Assembly (NCBI GenBank): GCA_023362775.1
Contig: JALMGJ010000012.1
Location: 22,030,001 to 22,094,000 of the forward strand
From: Charina bottae
Lineage: Eukaryota > Chordata > Lepidosauria > Squamata > Charinaidae
Direction: 5' to 3'
DNA length: 64,000 bases
Shown here: positions 33,856-45,948 of the stretch, piece after piece
Layout of the letters: every line of letters starts with the position of its first letter
How positions within the stretch are numbered: position 1 is the stretch's first letter
The notes under the pieces: model-generated
Databases searched by the model: none
Seen by the model: the letters and a program-made list of their open reading frames with translations, nothing else
What the model was told of the DNA's origin: nothing
Translations under genes and position numbers: made by a program

Positions 33856-36800
33856 CTCCAGCAAAGGAGATCGTTACCTTGTCGTGGTGCTGGAGCTTGA
33901 GCACCTCAATGAAACCATGAGCTAAACCGTGAAGGGACACCCAAGACGGGAAGGTCGTGGCAGAGAGGTCAGACTAAATACGATCCCTGGGGAAGGTAAT
34001 GGCAACCCACCCCAGTATTCTTGCCATGAAAACTAAATGGATCAGTACAACCAAAGATATGTCGGTATACCATCGGAAGATGGGACTCCCAGGTCGGAAG
34101 ATGGTCAAAATGCTACTGGGGAGGAACAGAGGATACGTTCAACTAGCCCCAGATGTGATGATGCAGCTAGCTCAAAGCCGAAAGGACGGCTAGCGGCCGA
34201 CGGTGCTGGTGGTGAACGACGAATCCGATGTTCTAAAGATCAACACACCATAGGAACCTGGAATGTAAGATCTATGAGCCAGGGCAAATTGAATGTGGTT
34301 ATTGGTGAGATGTCAAGATTAAATATAGACATTTTAGGTGTCAGTGAACTGAAATGGACTGGGATGGGCCACTTCACATCAGATGACCACCAGATCTACT
34401 ACTGTGGACAAGAGGACCACAGAAGAAATGGAGTAGCCTTCATAATTAATAATAAAGTGGCTAAAGCAGTGCTTGGATACAATCCAAAAAAACGATAGAA
34501 TGATCTCAATTCGAATTCAGGGTAAGCCATTTAACATCACAGTGATCCAAATATACGCCCCAACCACAGATGCTGAAGAAGCAGATGTAGATCAGTTCTA
34601 TGAGGATCTGCAGCACCTACTAGATAATACACCAAAAAGAGATGTTATTTTCATTACAGGAGACTGGAATGCTAAGGTGGGTAGTCAGACGACACCTGGA
34701 ATTACAGGCAAGCATGGTCTGGGAGAACAAAATGAAGCAGGACATAGGCTGATAGAATTTTGCCAAGGCAACTCACTGTGCATAACAAACACTCTCTTCC
34801 AACAACCTAAGAGACGACTTTATACATGGACTTCACCAGATGGTCGACACCGAAATCAGATTGACTACATCCTTTGCAGCCAAAGGTGGCGGACATCTAT
34901 ACAGTCGGTAAAAACAAGACCTGGAGCTGACTGTAGTTCAGATTACGAACTTCTTATTGCAAAATTTAGAATCAGACTAAAGAGAATAGGGAAGACCCAA
35001 AGATCAGTTAGATATGAGCTCACTAATATTCCTAAGGAATATGCAGTGGAGGTGAAGAATAGATTTAAGGGACTAGATTTAGTAGATAGGGTCCCAGAAG
35101 AACTATGGACAGAAGTTCGCAACATTTTTCAGGAGGCGGCAACAAAAAATGTCCCAAAGAAAAAGAAAACCAAGAAGGCAAGATGGCTGTCTGCTGAAAC
35201 ACTGGAAGTAGCCCAAGAAAGAAGGAAAGCAAAAGGCAACAGTGATAGGGGGAGATATGCCCAATTAAATGCAAAATTCCAGAGGTTAGCCAGAAGAGAT
35301 AAGGAATTATTTTTAAACAAGCAATGAGCGGAAGTGGAAGAAGACAATAGAATAGGAAGGACAAGAGACCTCTTCCAGAAAATTAGAAACATCGGAGGTA
35401 AATTCCAGGCAAAAATGGGTATGATCAAAAACAAAGATGGTAAGGACCTAACAGAAGCAGAAGAGATCAAGAAAAGGTGGCAAGAATATACGGAAGATCT
35501 GTATAGGAAGGATAATAATATTGGAGATAGCTTTGACAGTGTGGTCAGTGAGTTAGAGCCAGACATCCTGAAGAGTGAGGTTGAATGGGCCTTAAGAAGC
35601 ATTGCTAATAACAAGGCAGCAGGAGACGACGGTATCCCAGCTGAACTGTTTAAAATCTTGCAAGATGATGCTGTCAAGGTGATGCATGCCATATGCCAGC
35701 AAATTTGGAAAACACAAGAATGGCCATCAGATTGGAAAAAATCATCTTATATCCCCATACCAAAAAAGGGAAGCACTAAAGAATGTTCAAATTATCGAAC
35801 AGTGGCACTTATTTCACATGCCAGTAAGGTAATGCTCAAGATCTTGCAAGGTAGACTCCAGCAATTCATGGAGCGAGAATTGCCAGATGTACAAGCTGGG
35901 TTTAGAAAAGGCAGAGGAACTAGAGACCAAATTGCCAATATCCGCTGGATAATGGAGAAAGCCAGGGAATTTTAGAAAAACATCTATTTCTGTTTTATTG
36001 ACTATTCTAAAGCCTTTGACTGTGTGGATCATAACAAATTGTGGCAAGTTCTTGGTGGTATGGGGATACCAAGTCATCTTGTCTGCCTCCTGAGGAATCT
36101 GTATAACGACCAAGTAGCAACGGTAAGAACAGAGCACGGAACAACGGACTGGTTTAAAATTGGGAAAGGAGTACGGCAGGGTTGTATACTCTCACCCTAC
36201 CTATTCAACCTGTATGCAGAACACATCATGCGACATGCTGGGCTTGAGGAATCCAAGGCTGGAGTTAAAATCGCTGGAAGAAACATTAACAATCTCAGAT
36301 ATGCAGATGATACCACTTTGATGGCTGAAAGCGAGGAGGAGTTGAGGAGCCTTACGACGAAGGTGAAAGAAGAAAGTGCAAAAGCTGGGTTGCAGCTAAA
36401 CCTCAAAAAAACCAAGATTATGGCAACGAGCTTGATTGATGACTGGCAAATAGAGGGAGAAAAAGTGGAGGCAGTGACAGACTTTGTATTTCTAGGCGCA
36501 AAGATTACTGCAGACGCTGACTGCAGCCAGGAAATCAGAAGACGTCTACTTCTTGGGAGGAGAGCAATGGCAAATCTTGATAAAATAGTTAAGAGCAGAG
36601 ACATCACACTGACAACAAAGGTCCGCATAGTTAAAGCAATGGTATTCCCTGTAGTAACCTATGGCTGCGAGAGCTGGACCATAAGGAAGGCTGAGCGAAG
36701 GAAGATAGATGCTTTTGAACTGTGGTGTTGGAGGAAAATTCTGAGAGTGCCTTGGACTGCAAGAAGATCAAACCAGTCCATACTCCAGGAAATCAAGCCA

Positions 36801-37079
36801 GACTGCTCACTTGAGGGAATGATATTAAAGGCAAAACTGAAGTACTTTGGCCACATAATGAGAAGACAGGATACCCTGGAGAAGAAGCTGATGCTAGGGA
36901 AAGTGGAAGGCAAAAGGAAGAGGCGCCGACCAAGGGCAAGATGGATGGATGGTATTCTGGAGGTGACGGACTCAACCATTGGGGAGCTGGGGATGGTGAC
37001 GGCCGACAGAAAGCTCTGGCGTGGACTGGTCCATGAAGTCACGAAGAGTCGGAAACGACTGAACGAATAAACAACAACA
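33856..37079 (+). mobile_element. RTE-BovB LINE, full-length copy 3 (3,224 bp)
   Basis: The most complete autonomous-type element here. It starts CTCCAGCAAAGGAGATCG and ends CGACTGAACGAATAAACAACAACA, with a perfect 11-bp duplication AGCTTGAGAAA (33845-33855 and 37080-37090). A roughly 380-bp leader precedes the coding region. The order is endonuclease, linker, RT, C-terminal domain. Its 5' end matches that of copy 2, so both reach the true start of the family. It shows only three breaks relative to copy 2, so it is young. Confidence 0.95.
34037..37070 (+). pseudogene. RTE-BovB endonuclease-reverse transcriptase, three breaks
   Basis: Single protein of the LINE: APE-like endonuclease, RT and C-terminal region, for target-primed reverse transcription. 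Endonuclease motifs are TIGTWNVRSM, LGVSELKW, IQIYAPTTD, FITGDWNAKVG and NQIDYILCSQRW. The terminal SDH motif of such nucleases reads SDY (34938-34946), so the catalytic His is replaced. RT motifs are AGFRKGRGTRDQ, FCFIDYSKAFDCVDH, GVRQGCILSPYLF and YADD at 36300-36311. Breaks: one extra A in an A7 run at about 34487-34493 (A6 in copy 2), TGA at 35325-35327 (TGT in copy 2) and TAG at 35973-35975 (CAG in copy 2). The last 348 codons (36024-37070) are intact to the stop, ending SRKRLNE. Confidence 0.9.
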
Positions 37080-37154
37080 AGCTTGAGAAAGAGCTTCTCT
37101 TGGCAGCTGCCAATTCATGACCACCAGTGGGTCCCAGGATGCCTCGGGTTAGAG

Positions 37155-37502
37155 CAGGCCTTTCCAAACTTTTCCCGCGGCGACACACCAACTGCGGCAC
37201 TAGAAAACCCGGAAGCGTTGCCGCTGTGGTGGCGCGCAAAAACCCGGAAGCGCCGCCGCTTTCGGTTTTTGTGCGCCACCGCCGCTGCGCTTTCGGATTT
37301 TCACGCACCGCAGCGGTGGCGGCAGCGGTGTCCTTGTGTGCTGTGCGAAAACCCGGAAGCGCTGATGGCCTGCTGCCGCCGTTGTGCGTGCGGCAGCGCG
37401 CGGTGGCAGCGCACCATCAGCGCTTCCGGGTTTTGACGCGACACACCTGGGCCCCGCAGGCGACACACTTTTGTGTCACGACACACAGTTTGGAAAGCTG
37501 TG
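37155..37502. mobile_element. Non-autonomous hAT, TTTCCAAAC family, 348 bp
   Basis: Ends CAGGCCTTTCCAAACTTTTC and ACAGTTTGGAAAGCTGTG; perfect 8-bp duplication GGTTAGAG (37147-37154 and 37503-37510). The interior is very GC-rich, with repeated and inverted 'AACCCGGAAGCGC' and 'GCTTTCGG' blocks and 'CGACACACC' phrases near both ends. Same family as 43455-43702 and 52656-53260. Long frames across it on both strands are not genes. Confidence 0.92.
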
Positions 37503-37510
37503 GGTTAGAG

Positions 37511-38355
37511 TATGTTTTCAGGGAACCATGTGTCACCTGGAGCATTTGCACAAGCCTCACCAAGCCCAGTTACAAGGGGGAAAAGAGAAGACGTTCCAAT
37601 GCCCAGGCAACAGCACTGATGTTCTGCCCTTCATCTGATCATGACTAGTGACAGCAGCAACATGCACATGCAGACAGACCTGTAGATCCTACTGAAAGCT
37701 ATGCAAGATGAATAGGTACCATGCACATCGAAGTGCAGATGTTGTCATCCTCATTGGATGTATATCCAGCATCCCCATAGAGTTGCTGTCCTAACAAATT
37801 ATGTGTTGACTAAATCTGGTCTCTGGGTGAAATCTCATTCTCTTTCGCTAAAGGTCATTGAACCTACAAGAACATCATGACAAGACAAATAAGACCGATC
37901 AGTTGCCAGGGTGATGGGGAATTGTTTTTTCTTTCTTGCTCATTCAGAATGTGATTGTATCTCTTAGATGCTGAAACATGCTTGAAGCTGGCTGAGTCGG
38001 TGCTAATTTTTGTTTTCCTTCTCCCTCCCCGTGCCTTTTCCCTTTTGTGCTGTTTTTTGGATTGTTAGTCTGACAGCAGGGGCTGTCTCTTCTTCTTTTT
38101 TTGTTATACCTTAAGGTGCTTTAGGAGTTTTTCCAGCTGATGGTCAGGGTGTAAATGCTGTTATAAATAATATGTCAAAAAGACAATCTCTGGGTAGAGA
38201 ATAGGGAACAGTTCTGCTAAAGAAGCAGGAGATATTCCAAAGACTTGGATTCTGGGCTATTTGTTTTCTACTGTCCTATTCAACAAATTTGTATGAAATA
38301 ATAACCACCATCACCTCTCATACCCTGTGAGTCATGCCTGAGATACCCTTCTATT
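37511..38355. other. No recognised feature
   Basis: About 840 bp of unique-looking DNA, no gene seen. Confidence 0.5.
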
Positions 38356-38375
38356 AAGGGGCGATTTAACTGCAA

Positions 38376-38877
38376 CTGTTTTTGTACATGATAACTGCGG
38401 CGAGATTATTATATGCACAAAGATGGAAAGACTCTGAAATACCCACAATGGAGGAATGGTTGGTTCAGATGACCGAATTGGCAGAGATGACAAAACTGAC
38501 TTGTTTGATTAGGGAAAAGATAATAACTAAATTTGTTAGTGACTGGAAACCCTTTATGGACTTTTTGCTGAAAATGGCAAAAAATGAACTTGTGATTTAT
38601 GGGTTTGATGATAGAAAGGATAGAATATGGGAAGGAGGGAGCCACGATGTAGCCTTAGAGACAGAGGATAAAATATGGATTTATAACTGCTGTAAAGAAG
38701 ATTGGAAGCCACTTATTTATATCTTTTTTTTCTCTTTCTTTCTCTTTTCCTCTTTTTAAAATTTCTTTTCTATTTACTTATCACTTTTCTTTTACTTTTC
38801 TTTATTTCCTTTTTTCTTTAAATCTGTATTGTTTTTACATTGTAAAAATTTTCTTTAATAAAAATTAATTTTAAAAA
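38376..38877 (+). mobile_element. L1 LINE 3' end (plus)
   Basis: Translates as AARLLYAQRWKDSEIPTMEE, then LAEMTKLTCLIREKIITKFV and DWKPFMDFLL, the C-terminal end of a squamate-type L1 ORF2, then a T-rich 3' UTR with AATAAA and a short A tail. A 20-bp duplication (38356-38375 and 38878-38897) has three mismatches. A 5'-truncated insertion; the C-terminal frame (38382-38759) is still open, but part of the 3' UTR is read into it. Confidence 0.87.
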
Positions 38878-38897
38878 AAGGAGTGATTTATCTGCAA

Positions 38898-39707
38898 GAA
38901 TTTTGCATTTAGGCAGGTACCTCCATAAAGACACATTCCTGTCCCTTCCAACCTGATGAACCTGTCTTAATGAAGATGTTGAACCCCCCTTGCATTGGCC
39001 AAGGCCCAGTGAACAGGGATAGGTGTACCTTTGCATTGACACCTTCAGTAGAAGAGGCATTTGAACAGTGGGAGACATTCATTGTCTCCTAATTGTTCTC
39101 CCCCCCTAAAGTCACTTGCAGATGGGAACAGCTGATGCATCCACAGCATGTAGAAGTGGAGCTGATTGGATATGCAAAGCACATTCGGGCATGCACAGAC
39201 AGGTGCTTCTAGATGCAATTAGCGTGCCGTTGAGCACATAGGCACCAATTTGCAAGTACCTCCACTGCAGGTGCATGGGCCAATATGGCTGACATAATCA
39301 ATGCCTCCAACTTTGAGTACGAGGCCTATAGGGGCCACGGCTATTTTATCATCACAGCTTTGGAGTTTGGTAATTAGCAAAGCAGCACTTCTCATTAAAG
39401 TGTTGTAACTTTTAGGGATGGGGATACCAATTTTTGAGGCTAGAATTAAGTCACTGTGTCAGTGTGAATATTATCAACTTGGAGAACCTAATCTTTACAC
39501 ATCCAGGTTAAGAGGTTTTAGTGTCTTCCCAGCAGAGTGGGCATTTAAGGTAAGGATGTCTTGTAAGAAACCCTGCTGAAATAATTGGGACTGATTTTTT
39601 GAATCAACACGCAAGTGCTCCATGGAGCACCATTCCTTGGACGGGGGATCAGAAAAGTCAAGCTACTGGCCACAGCCTTTCAATTACTCTGTCTTTTGCC
39701 CATAAGT
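38898..39707. other. No recognised feature
   Basis: About 810 bp, unique-looking; the first part of a 172-codon frame (from 39615) lies here but is flanking read-through into the BovB tail. Confidence 0.5.
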
Positions 39708-39718
39708 ATCCCGCCCTG

Positions 39719-40147
39719 TATGTATGGCTGTGAGAGTTGGACCATAAGGAAGGCTGAGCACCGAAGAATTGATGCTTTCGAACTGTGGTGCTGGAGAAGA
39801 CTCTTGAGAGTCCCTTGGACTGCAAGGAGGTCAAACCAGTCAATCCTAAAGGAAATCAACCCTGACTGCTCATTGGAAGGACAGATGCTGAAGCTGAAGC
39901 TCAAATACTTTGGCCACCTAATGCAAAGAGAGGACTCACTGGAAAAGACCCTGATGCTGGGAAAGACTGAAGGCAAAAGGAGAAGGGGACGGCAGAGGAT
40001 GAGATGGTTAGATAGCATCACCGATGTAACGAACATGAATTTGAGTAAACTCCGGGAGACAGTGGAGGACAGAAAGGCCTGGCGTGCTATGGTCCATGGG
40101 GTCACGAAGAGTCGGACACGACTAAACGACTGAACAACAACAACAAC
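39719..40147 (+). mobile_element. BovB LINE 3' fragment with intact C-terminus
   Basis: A 429-bp insertion bracketed by a perfect 11-bp duplication ATCCCGCCCTG (39708-39718 and 40148-40158). It encodes the last 138 or so residues of the typical BovB protein without a break: YGCESWTIRKAEHRRIDAFE, NQSILKEINPDCSLEG, KYFGHLMQREDSLEKTL, ending VTKSRTRLND (stop 40131-40133). The tail reads AGAGTCGGACACGACTAAAC, then CAACAACAACAAC. The lack of breaks and the clean duplication point to a recent insertion. Confidence 0.93.
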
Positions 40148-40158
40148 ATCCCGCCCTG

Positions 40159-42359
40159 GGTGTGCTTTCCTTGAGAAAGTTCTCTATGCTGCTGATAATA
40201 ATCTGGACAGCGCTTCAGGCCTCTGCAACTGGAACTATGGCTACCACAGAAACCACCAGGCCTCACCTTGTCTACTGCCAGGAGCAGTAGACAAGATGAC
40301 AACTTGGCCTTTCTGATTACCTGGCCCATTAACCTCCATGCAGCCCTCTCACTTGTATAGGCCAAGTACCATCAAGATGGAGAGGAATCCAAAATCCCTC
40401 TGACTCCTTTTCCACCAGATACTCTTCTACCAGTGGTATGAACCACCACCCCATCTGATCCTCAGCTACAATTTTCCAGTGCCATACCCATATACCTGTT
40501 TCTTTTTATTCTCATTCTCACTCTTCCCTTCTTTCTGCCTTCTATAGCCCTCTCCTTCCCATCCTCCTTCCACCTCAATGTGGCTTCGATTTCATCCAGG
40601 TCCACTGACTTTCACCTTCTCCTGAATTCTTCTTCACCATAAACTCCATTTTCCCCCCTCTCATCCAAACTCCATCACTTCCTTCCATATATTTTCCTCC
40701 CTCTGTCCACCATCACAGCTCAGGGCTGTCAGTTTAGTGAACACCTCTATGCTTCCAGGCCTCTCGCCAATTTCTGTAGGACTTGTGGACCTGCTCAAGC
40801 AACTGCCAGTTTGTTCAGTGGCACAGCAATCATTCTTGCTGGCCCGTATTTCTCCACAGTAAGTTCTAGTAAATGAAATATGGGAAGTGATACAATTAAA
40901 CCAATGTTTCTTTGTCTCCTGCAATCAACAACCAAGAGCAGGGATTAGAAAGACTGAATGCTACGATCTCTCGTTGTGCCGCTCTTTTGCAAAATTTATC
41001 CTGGTTATGGTGATCATAGTTTAGGTTGCAACAGCTTTATTTGGCAACTTGGCCTATGCCATTCTCAAATAGATTTAGACCAGCATTCTCATTCTACAGT
41101 AACAAGACTTGAGCATTCTCTTGCTCATGTTCCTTCCCAGGAGCTGGTATTGTGTAGAAAGTAAGGATGGAGATATGCATGACCTAGGCAAAGGGGGCTG
41201 AAACATATTTTAAATCTAGAACTACGAGATAACATTCAGAAGCAGCTCAGGCAGATCCTTCCCTAATTCACTGAACTATAAGAAGGAGGAGGAGATACAT
41301 CACAATTAGAGTTTTGCAGGTTTCTCTTATTAGAGCCAATCTCAATAAAGGTCGTTTTAGCCTTACTATGGAGCAGATTTCAGGGTGTGGTCTAGCTAAC
41401 AAATTGGAAGACATTTCACCTCTGATTCTGGATCAATAGCTTCCTGTTACATTAATGGTTCAATCTAAAGGCATGTGAGTTTGTAACCATCATTCCATCT
41501 TATTACACTAAATGTCTTTATTTAATACAGTTCTATGTGGATCACTTCCTTTGATCTGTCCTGAATTTCCCACCATTAACCTTCATGGGATGGTTGCAGG
41601 TTGTAGTACTACGAAAGAGTATCTCATCCATCCAGAAATGGCAGCTGAGAATAAATCCTTCACCCCCTTCCTAGGTACCATGTGCAATTTAATTTACAAC
41701 TATAATGTCTCTCTTGTTTCTCTTTTATGTCAACTAGTAAAAAGGTCATAGAGAGGTGATTTACCCCATGATTATTCGAAGCCCTCTTTTCTGAACAATG
41801 TTCGGAACTCCACAATATTTTTTCAAAGTCCAGTGGTAGAACTACTTTTTATATTTCAATTGTGATTACCCCATAGGTTTGTATAAAGGCAACATAACAT
41901 TGGCTTTTTTATTTTCAATTCCTTTTCTAACAATCTCCAATATAGAATATACTTTTTTTAAAAAAATTCAAATCATCTATACCTTGATCAATGATTCATT
42001 GATCTATTCACTGCAAGTCAAAAATCAAAAATCCCAATTCTAGTAAGGCACTGCTACCTCAGACTTTATCAATGTATATGTGAGGTTCAAACTCTTTCTG
42101 TCCTCAAATTACAGATTCTTATACGAAGCCACACTTGTCCTTTCAATGTATCATTAATTAATTTGAACAGACCATTTTACTGCTCTTTGTAATCCCTTTT
42201 TGATTTAGCCTCTCTAAATAATATGGCTACATTCTACCACTGATGATTTGAGATCATTGACAAACAGCATAAATACATGGCAGAAGTGACGTATGAGCTC
42301 CAAAATATAAAACTAATTTTTGGGTCCACCCCAACCCCCGGTTCACAGATTTATTGAAT
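40159..42359. other. No recognised feature
   Basis: About 2.2 kb, no gene seen. Pyrimidine-rich text at 40500-40700; 41330-41410 has an 'AATAAAGGTCGTTTTAGCC' phrase but no LTR ends I can support. Confidence 0.45.
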
Positions 42360-42463
42360 TTTATTTCTTTATTTCAATTTTTATGGCCCTCTCTCTTGTC
42401 AAAGTGACTCTGGGCAGTGAACAGAATTTAAAATCGAAACAATAAAAATATAAAACACGAAAT

Positions 42464-42538
<75 letters not shown>

Positions 42539-42541
42539 AAA
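42360..42541 (-). repeat. L2/CR1-type tail (minus) followed by (GAAA)n
   Basis: 42360-42440 is a decayed minus-strand L2/CR1-type tail ('GACTCTGGGCAGTGAACAG'). 42465-42541 is a (GAAA)n tetranucleotide tract of about 19 units with no interruption. Confidence 0.7.
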
Positions 42542-42987
42542 ACAAATCTCCCTGGTGTCACTAACTTCCTGACACCCAACAGCCAGAAGCCAGGTGCCCT
42601 GACCAAAAAGTGGTGCTTCCTGGGTCCCCCAAGACAGCCTTCTTTCCTTGATGGGACCTGAAGGATGCCCCATATCCACCAGAGGCAGCCCTTGAAGTTT
42701 CCTGGCCCCAGAAGGTAAACTGATGAGACAAGTAACTAAGCCAAGAAACTAAGAAAGCCAAGGTGGTTCTGAACCCCATTTACCAAGTGCTTACTATGGA
42801 GCACAACAATTTTTGTGTATGCATAACCTGCACAGCACGTATCCTCTTAACACACCCAAGAAACATACAACCATTTGCCCATAGGGAAAAATATCCCAAA
42901 CGAAATGCATACAGCAATGCGAACAATCACCTAACTGGTAAACAGACAAAACCCACTTGCAACGTTCTCCTTGATAACTACTGTCTA
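42542..42987. other. No recognised feature
   Basis: About 450 bp, no gene or repeat recognised. Confidence 0.5.
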
Positions 42988-43059
42988 ATCGAAGAGAATA
43001 TTTGTAGCTCAGGGTTGAACTGTGGAGTCCTTGGTGCTCTCTGAGCCTTGTTGTTTTCT

Positions 43060-43100
43060 TGCAGACGTTTCATTACCAGGCTAGGCAACATCTTCAGTGC
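43060..43100 (-). ncRNA. Hammerhead-ribozyme-like motif in the Penelope-like tail
   Basis: Minus strand: CTGAAGA (43097-43091), a short stem TTGCC/GGTAA, then GAAAC followed by GTC. CTGANGA and GAAA are the two conserved hammerhead core strands, and Penelope-like elements are known to carry minimal hammerheads. One extra U lies between the core A and stem II, and stem III would be only two pairs, so activity is doubtful. Related motifs: 61961-62000, 62932-62972 and 63259-63300. Confidence 0.4.
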
Positions 43101-43454
43101 GAAAAGGGAGTGGGACTTGCTCTCTGTTTATATCCCATAGCTTGTCCTGCTTGCGTTGGTGGAGGTGTTGTTCTCCCCTTAGGAGTTCCTTGATTGGGCT
43201 GTTGTTTGCTGCTTGGTTGATTGACTGAGTTAGTAGTTCCTTGATTAGGGTATATTGTGCTGTTTGATTGTTCCTCTGGTGCTAATCCTGGTGTTAATCT
43301 TTGCATATCTGGGTGATGATTGCTGGCAAGGAGGTGTTCTGGTCTTCTGGCTTTTCTATTGTCTCTTATGAATGGTATGTAAATGTTGTCTACTTCTATG
43401 TGTCTGTTGATGGCTGCTTTCTCTGAGTGCCAAGCTTCCAGGAATTCTCTAGCG

Positions 43455-43702
43455 TAGAGCTTTCCAAACTGTGTGTCCACACAGTCTGGTGTGTCACCAC
43501 ACAACCCGGAAGCGCTGATCATCATCAGCGCTTCCGGGTTTTCCCGCGGTGACACACCAACGGCAGTGCGCAAAAACCGAAAGCAGCAGCAGCGCTTCCG
43601 GGTTTTTGCGCACTGCCGCAACGGCGGCACTTCCGGGTTTTCCCGCGGCAACACACCAACGGCGGTTGGTGTGTCGCCGCGGGAAAACTTTGGAAAGCCC
43701 TG
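43455..43702. mobile_element. Non-autonomous hAT, TTTCCAAAC family, 248 bp
   Basis: Ends TAGAGCTTTCCAAACTGTG and AAAACTTTGGAAAGCCCTG; flanks CTCTAGCG (43447-43454) and CTCTAGTG (43703-43710) agree at 7 of 8. Interior: a perfect hairpin with 17-bp arms at 43504-43541 (AACCCGGAAGCGCTGAT and its complement), further 'CTTCCGGGTTTT' blocks and 'GACACACCAACGGC' repeats. It disrupts the Penelope-like coding region. Confidence 0.9.
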
Positions 43703-43785
43703 CTCTAGTGTTTTTGGATTTGGCTTGGTTTAGGATGCTCACAGTTTCCCAGTTGAAACTACGTCTTCTATTCATCAGGAGTTTC

Positions 43786-43938
43786 TCTCCTTCCTTCCTT
43801 CCTTCCTTCCTTCCTTCCTTCCTTCCTTCCTTCCTTCCTTCCTTCCTTCCTTCCTTCCTTCCTTCCCTCCCTCCCTCCCTCCCTCCCTCCCTCCCTCCCT
43901 CCTTCCTTCCTTCCTTCCTTCCTTCCTTCCTTCCTTCC
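43786..43938. repeat. (CTTC)n microsatellite with an internal (CTCC)n block
   Basis: About 153 bp; units CTTC, then CTCC at about 43866-43901, then CTTC. The same pattern as 11592-11748: one T-to-C change amplified inside the tract. Confidence 0.97.
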
Positions 43939-44664
43939 CTATTTCAACCTGCTGCTCAGTAGTTCAGGATCCACTAGAGCATGTCTGACAGAACATCATC
44001 CAGCCTCCATTTGAAGACCTTTAACCAAGCAGAGTTCACCACTTCATGCGGTGACTTAATTCCTCCTTTCCTTTCTAAGCTGACAGCCACACTTCAAAGC
44101 AAAACACGATGTGGCAGCCACACACACGCTAATATTTTAGAATTATTCTCAGCAAGGAAGTGATTGGGTGTATGACCCGAGATTTCCAATAGCGTTAGAG
44201 GAACATGCAGATTATGCATAGCAAGTAAGCATGTGGGAAAGCAAATATAAGTGTATACATGTGGGACAAGACTTAACAACTGATAGGTAAGGGTTGAAGT
44301 GCCTAACATATTAAAAATGAAGGGGTAAAGAAAAAGAGGGGGGGATTCGCTTTGTATATAAAAGATTAGATGTTCAGAGCCGGGGCCGGAGGGCCACCTG
44401 TCAAGAATGCCGCTGCATTAGTTGAAACCTGAACAAGGTGTCCTTTGAGGTCCTTTCCAAACCTATGATTCTAAGAACAAAACCGTTGTTGTGCATTCGG
44501 GCTGTTTCCACGTGTTAAGACCTCATTAGGAATCTTTGGGGGGTGATGCCAAGTTGCAGTCCAGGTGCAACAGCTAACATTCCACAAAATGAAATAAATC
44601 TCTTGGATGCTGCAGACTATAAGTCTGCAGACAGTTATGAAAATAAATCTGTTTTGAATGACTG
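43939..44664. other. No gene; CR1-like 3' end at about 44430-44482
   Basis: The phrase 'CCTTTGAGGTCCTTTCCAAACCTATGATTCTAAG' is the characteristic end of CR1-type LINEs (plus). The remaining 600 bp are unrecognised. Confidence 0.5.
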
Positions 44665-45547
<883 letters not shown>

Positions 45548-45558
45548 TAAAGAGTTAG

Positions 45559-45710
45559 GGTAACAGCGTTCCGCGTGTGTCATGCGGCCACATGACCGTG
45601 GAAGCGTCTTCAGACAACGCTGGCTCTTTGGCTAACAAACGGAGATGAGCACTGCCCCCTAGAGTGGGACACGACTACACAAATGTCCGGGGGGAACCTT
45701 TACCTTTACC
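45559..45710 (+). mobile_element. Sauria-type SINE, 5'-truncated (152 bp)
   Basis: Begins in the SINE body at 'GGTAACAGCGTTCCGCG' and lacks the tRNA head. A perfect 11-bp duplication TAAAGAGTTAG (45548-45558 and 45711-45721) shows the truncation happened at insertion. The tail GAGTGGGACACGACT has one change from the usual motif. Confidence 0.92.
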
Positions 45711-45794
45711 TAAAGAGTTAGCAATGTATCCACACAACATATTAAGCTTGGTTAATGTACAGTATTAACTTTGGTCAGATATTTTGTGGCTTAG

Positions 45795-45948
45795 TAACAG
45801 CATTCCACGCACGTCATGCCGGCCACATGACCGCGGAAGCGTCTTTGGACAATGCTGGCTCTTTGGCTAACAAACGGAGATGAGCACCGGCCCCTAGAGT
45901 CGGACACGACTGCACAAATGTGCGGGGGGAACCTTTACCTTTTACCTT
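45795..45948 (+). mobile_element. Sauria-type SINE, 5'-truncated (second copy)
   Basis: Begins at almost the same internal point as the copy 84 bp upstream ('GTAACAGCATTCCACGC') and ends CCTTTTACC. Target duplication unclear (ATATTTTGTGG and ATATTGTGTG). It differs from the upstream copy (CCGGCC against GCGGCC), so it is not a simple tandem duplicate. Confidence 0.85.

Larger units (their letters stand above)
42988..43785 (-). mobile_element. Penelope-like element 3' region (minus), split by a hAT
   Basis: On the minus strand it begins at about 43778 with RRSFNWETVSILNQAKSKNT, is interrupted by a hAT (43455-43702), and resumes with REFLEAWHSEKAAINRHIEV and YIPFIRD. That 'EAWHS...INRH' pattern is, as I recall it, typical of the C-terminal GIY-YIG region of vertebrate Penelope-like elements. 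A non-coding tail follows with the hammerhead-like motif (43060-43100) and 'TCAGAGAGCACCAAGGACTCC'. Reading frame is open on the minus strand from about 43454 down to 43094. The same tail recurs at 62880-63369. Confidence 0.65.

Noticed and set aside
38382..38759. 125-codon host gene
   Set aside because: The sequence is the C-terminus of an L1 ORF2 followed by its T-rich 3' UTR, with a target duplication on both sides.
43473..43962. Open frame of 137 codons running from the hAT into (CTTC)n
   Set aside because: A composite of hAT hairpin sequence and a microsatellite; not a gene.
45559..45948. Local tandem duplication of a SINE
   Set aside because: The two truncated copies differ at several bases and the first has its own perfect target duplication, so they are separate insertions.
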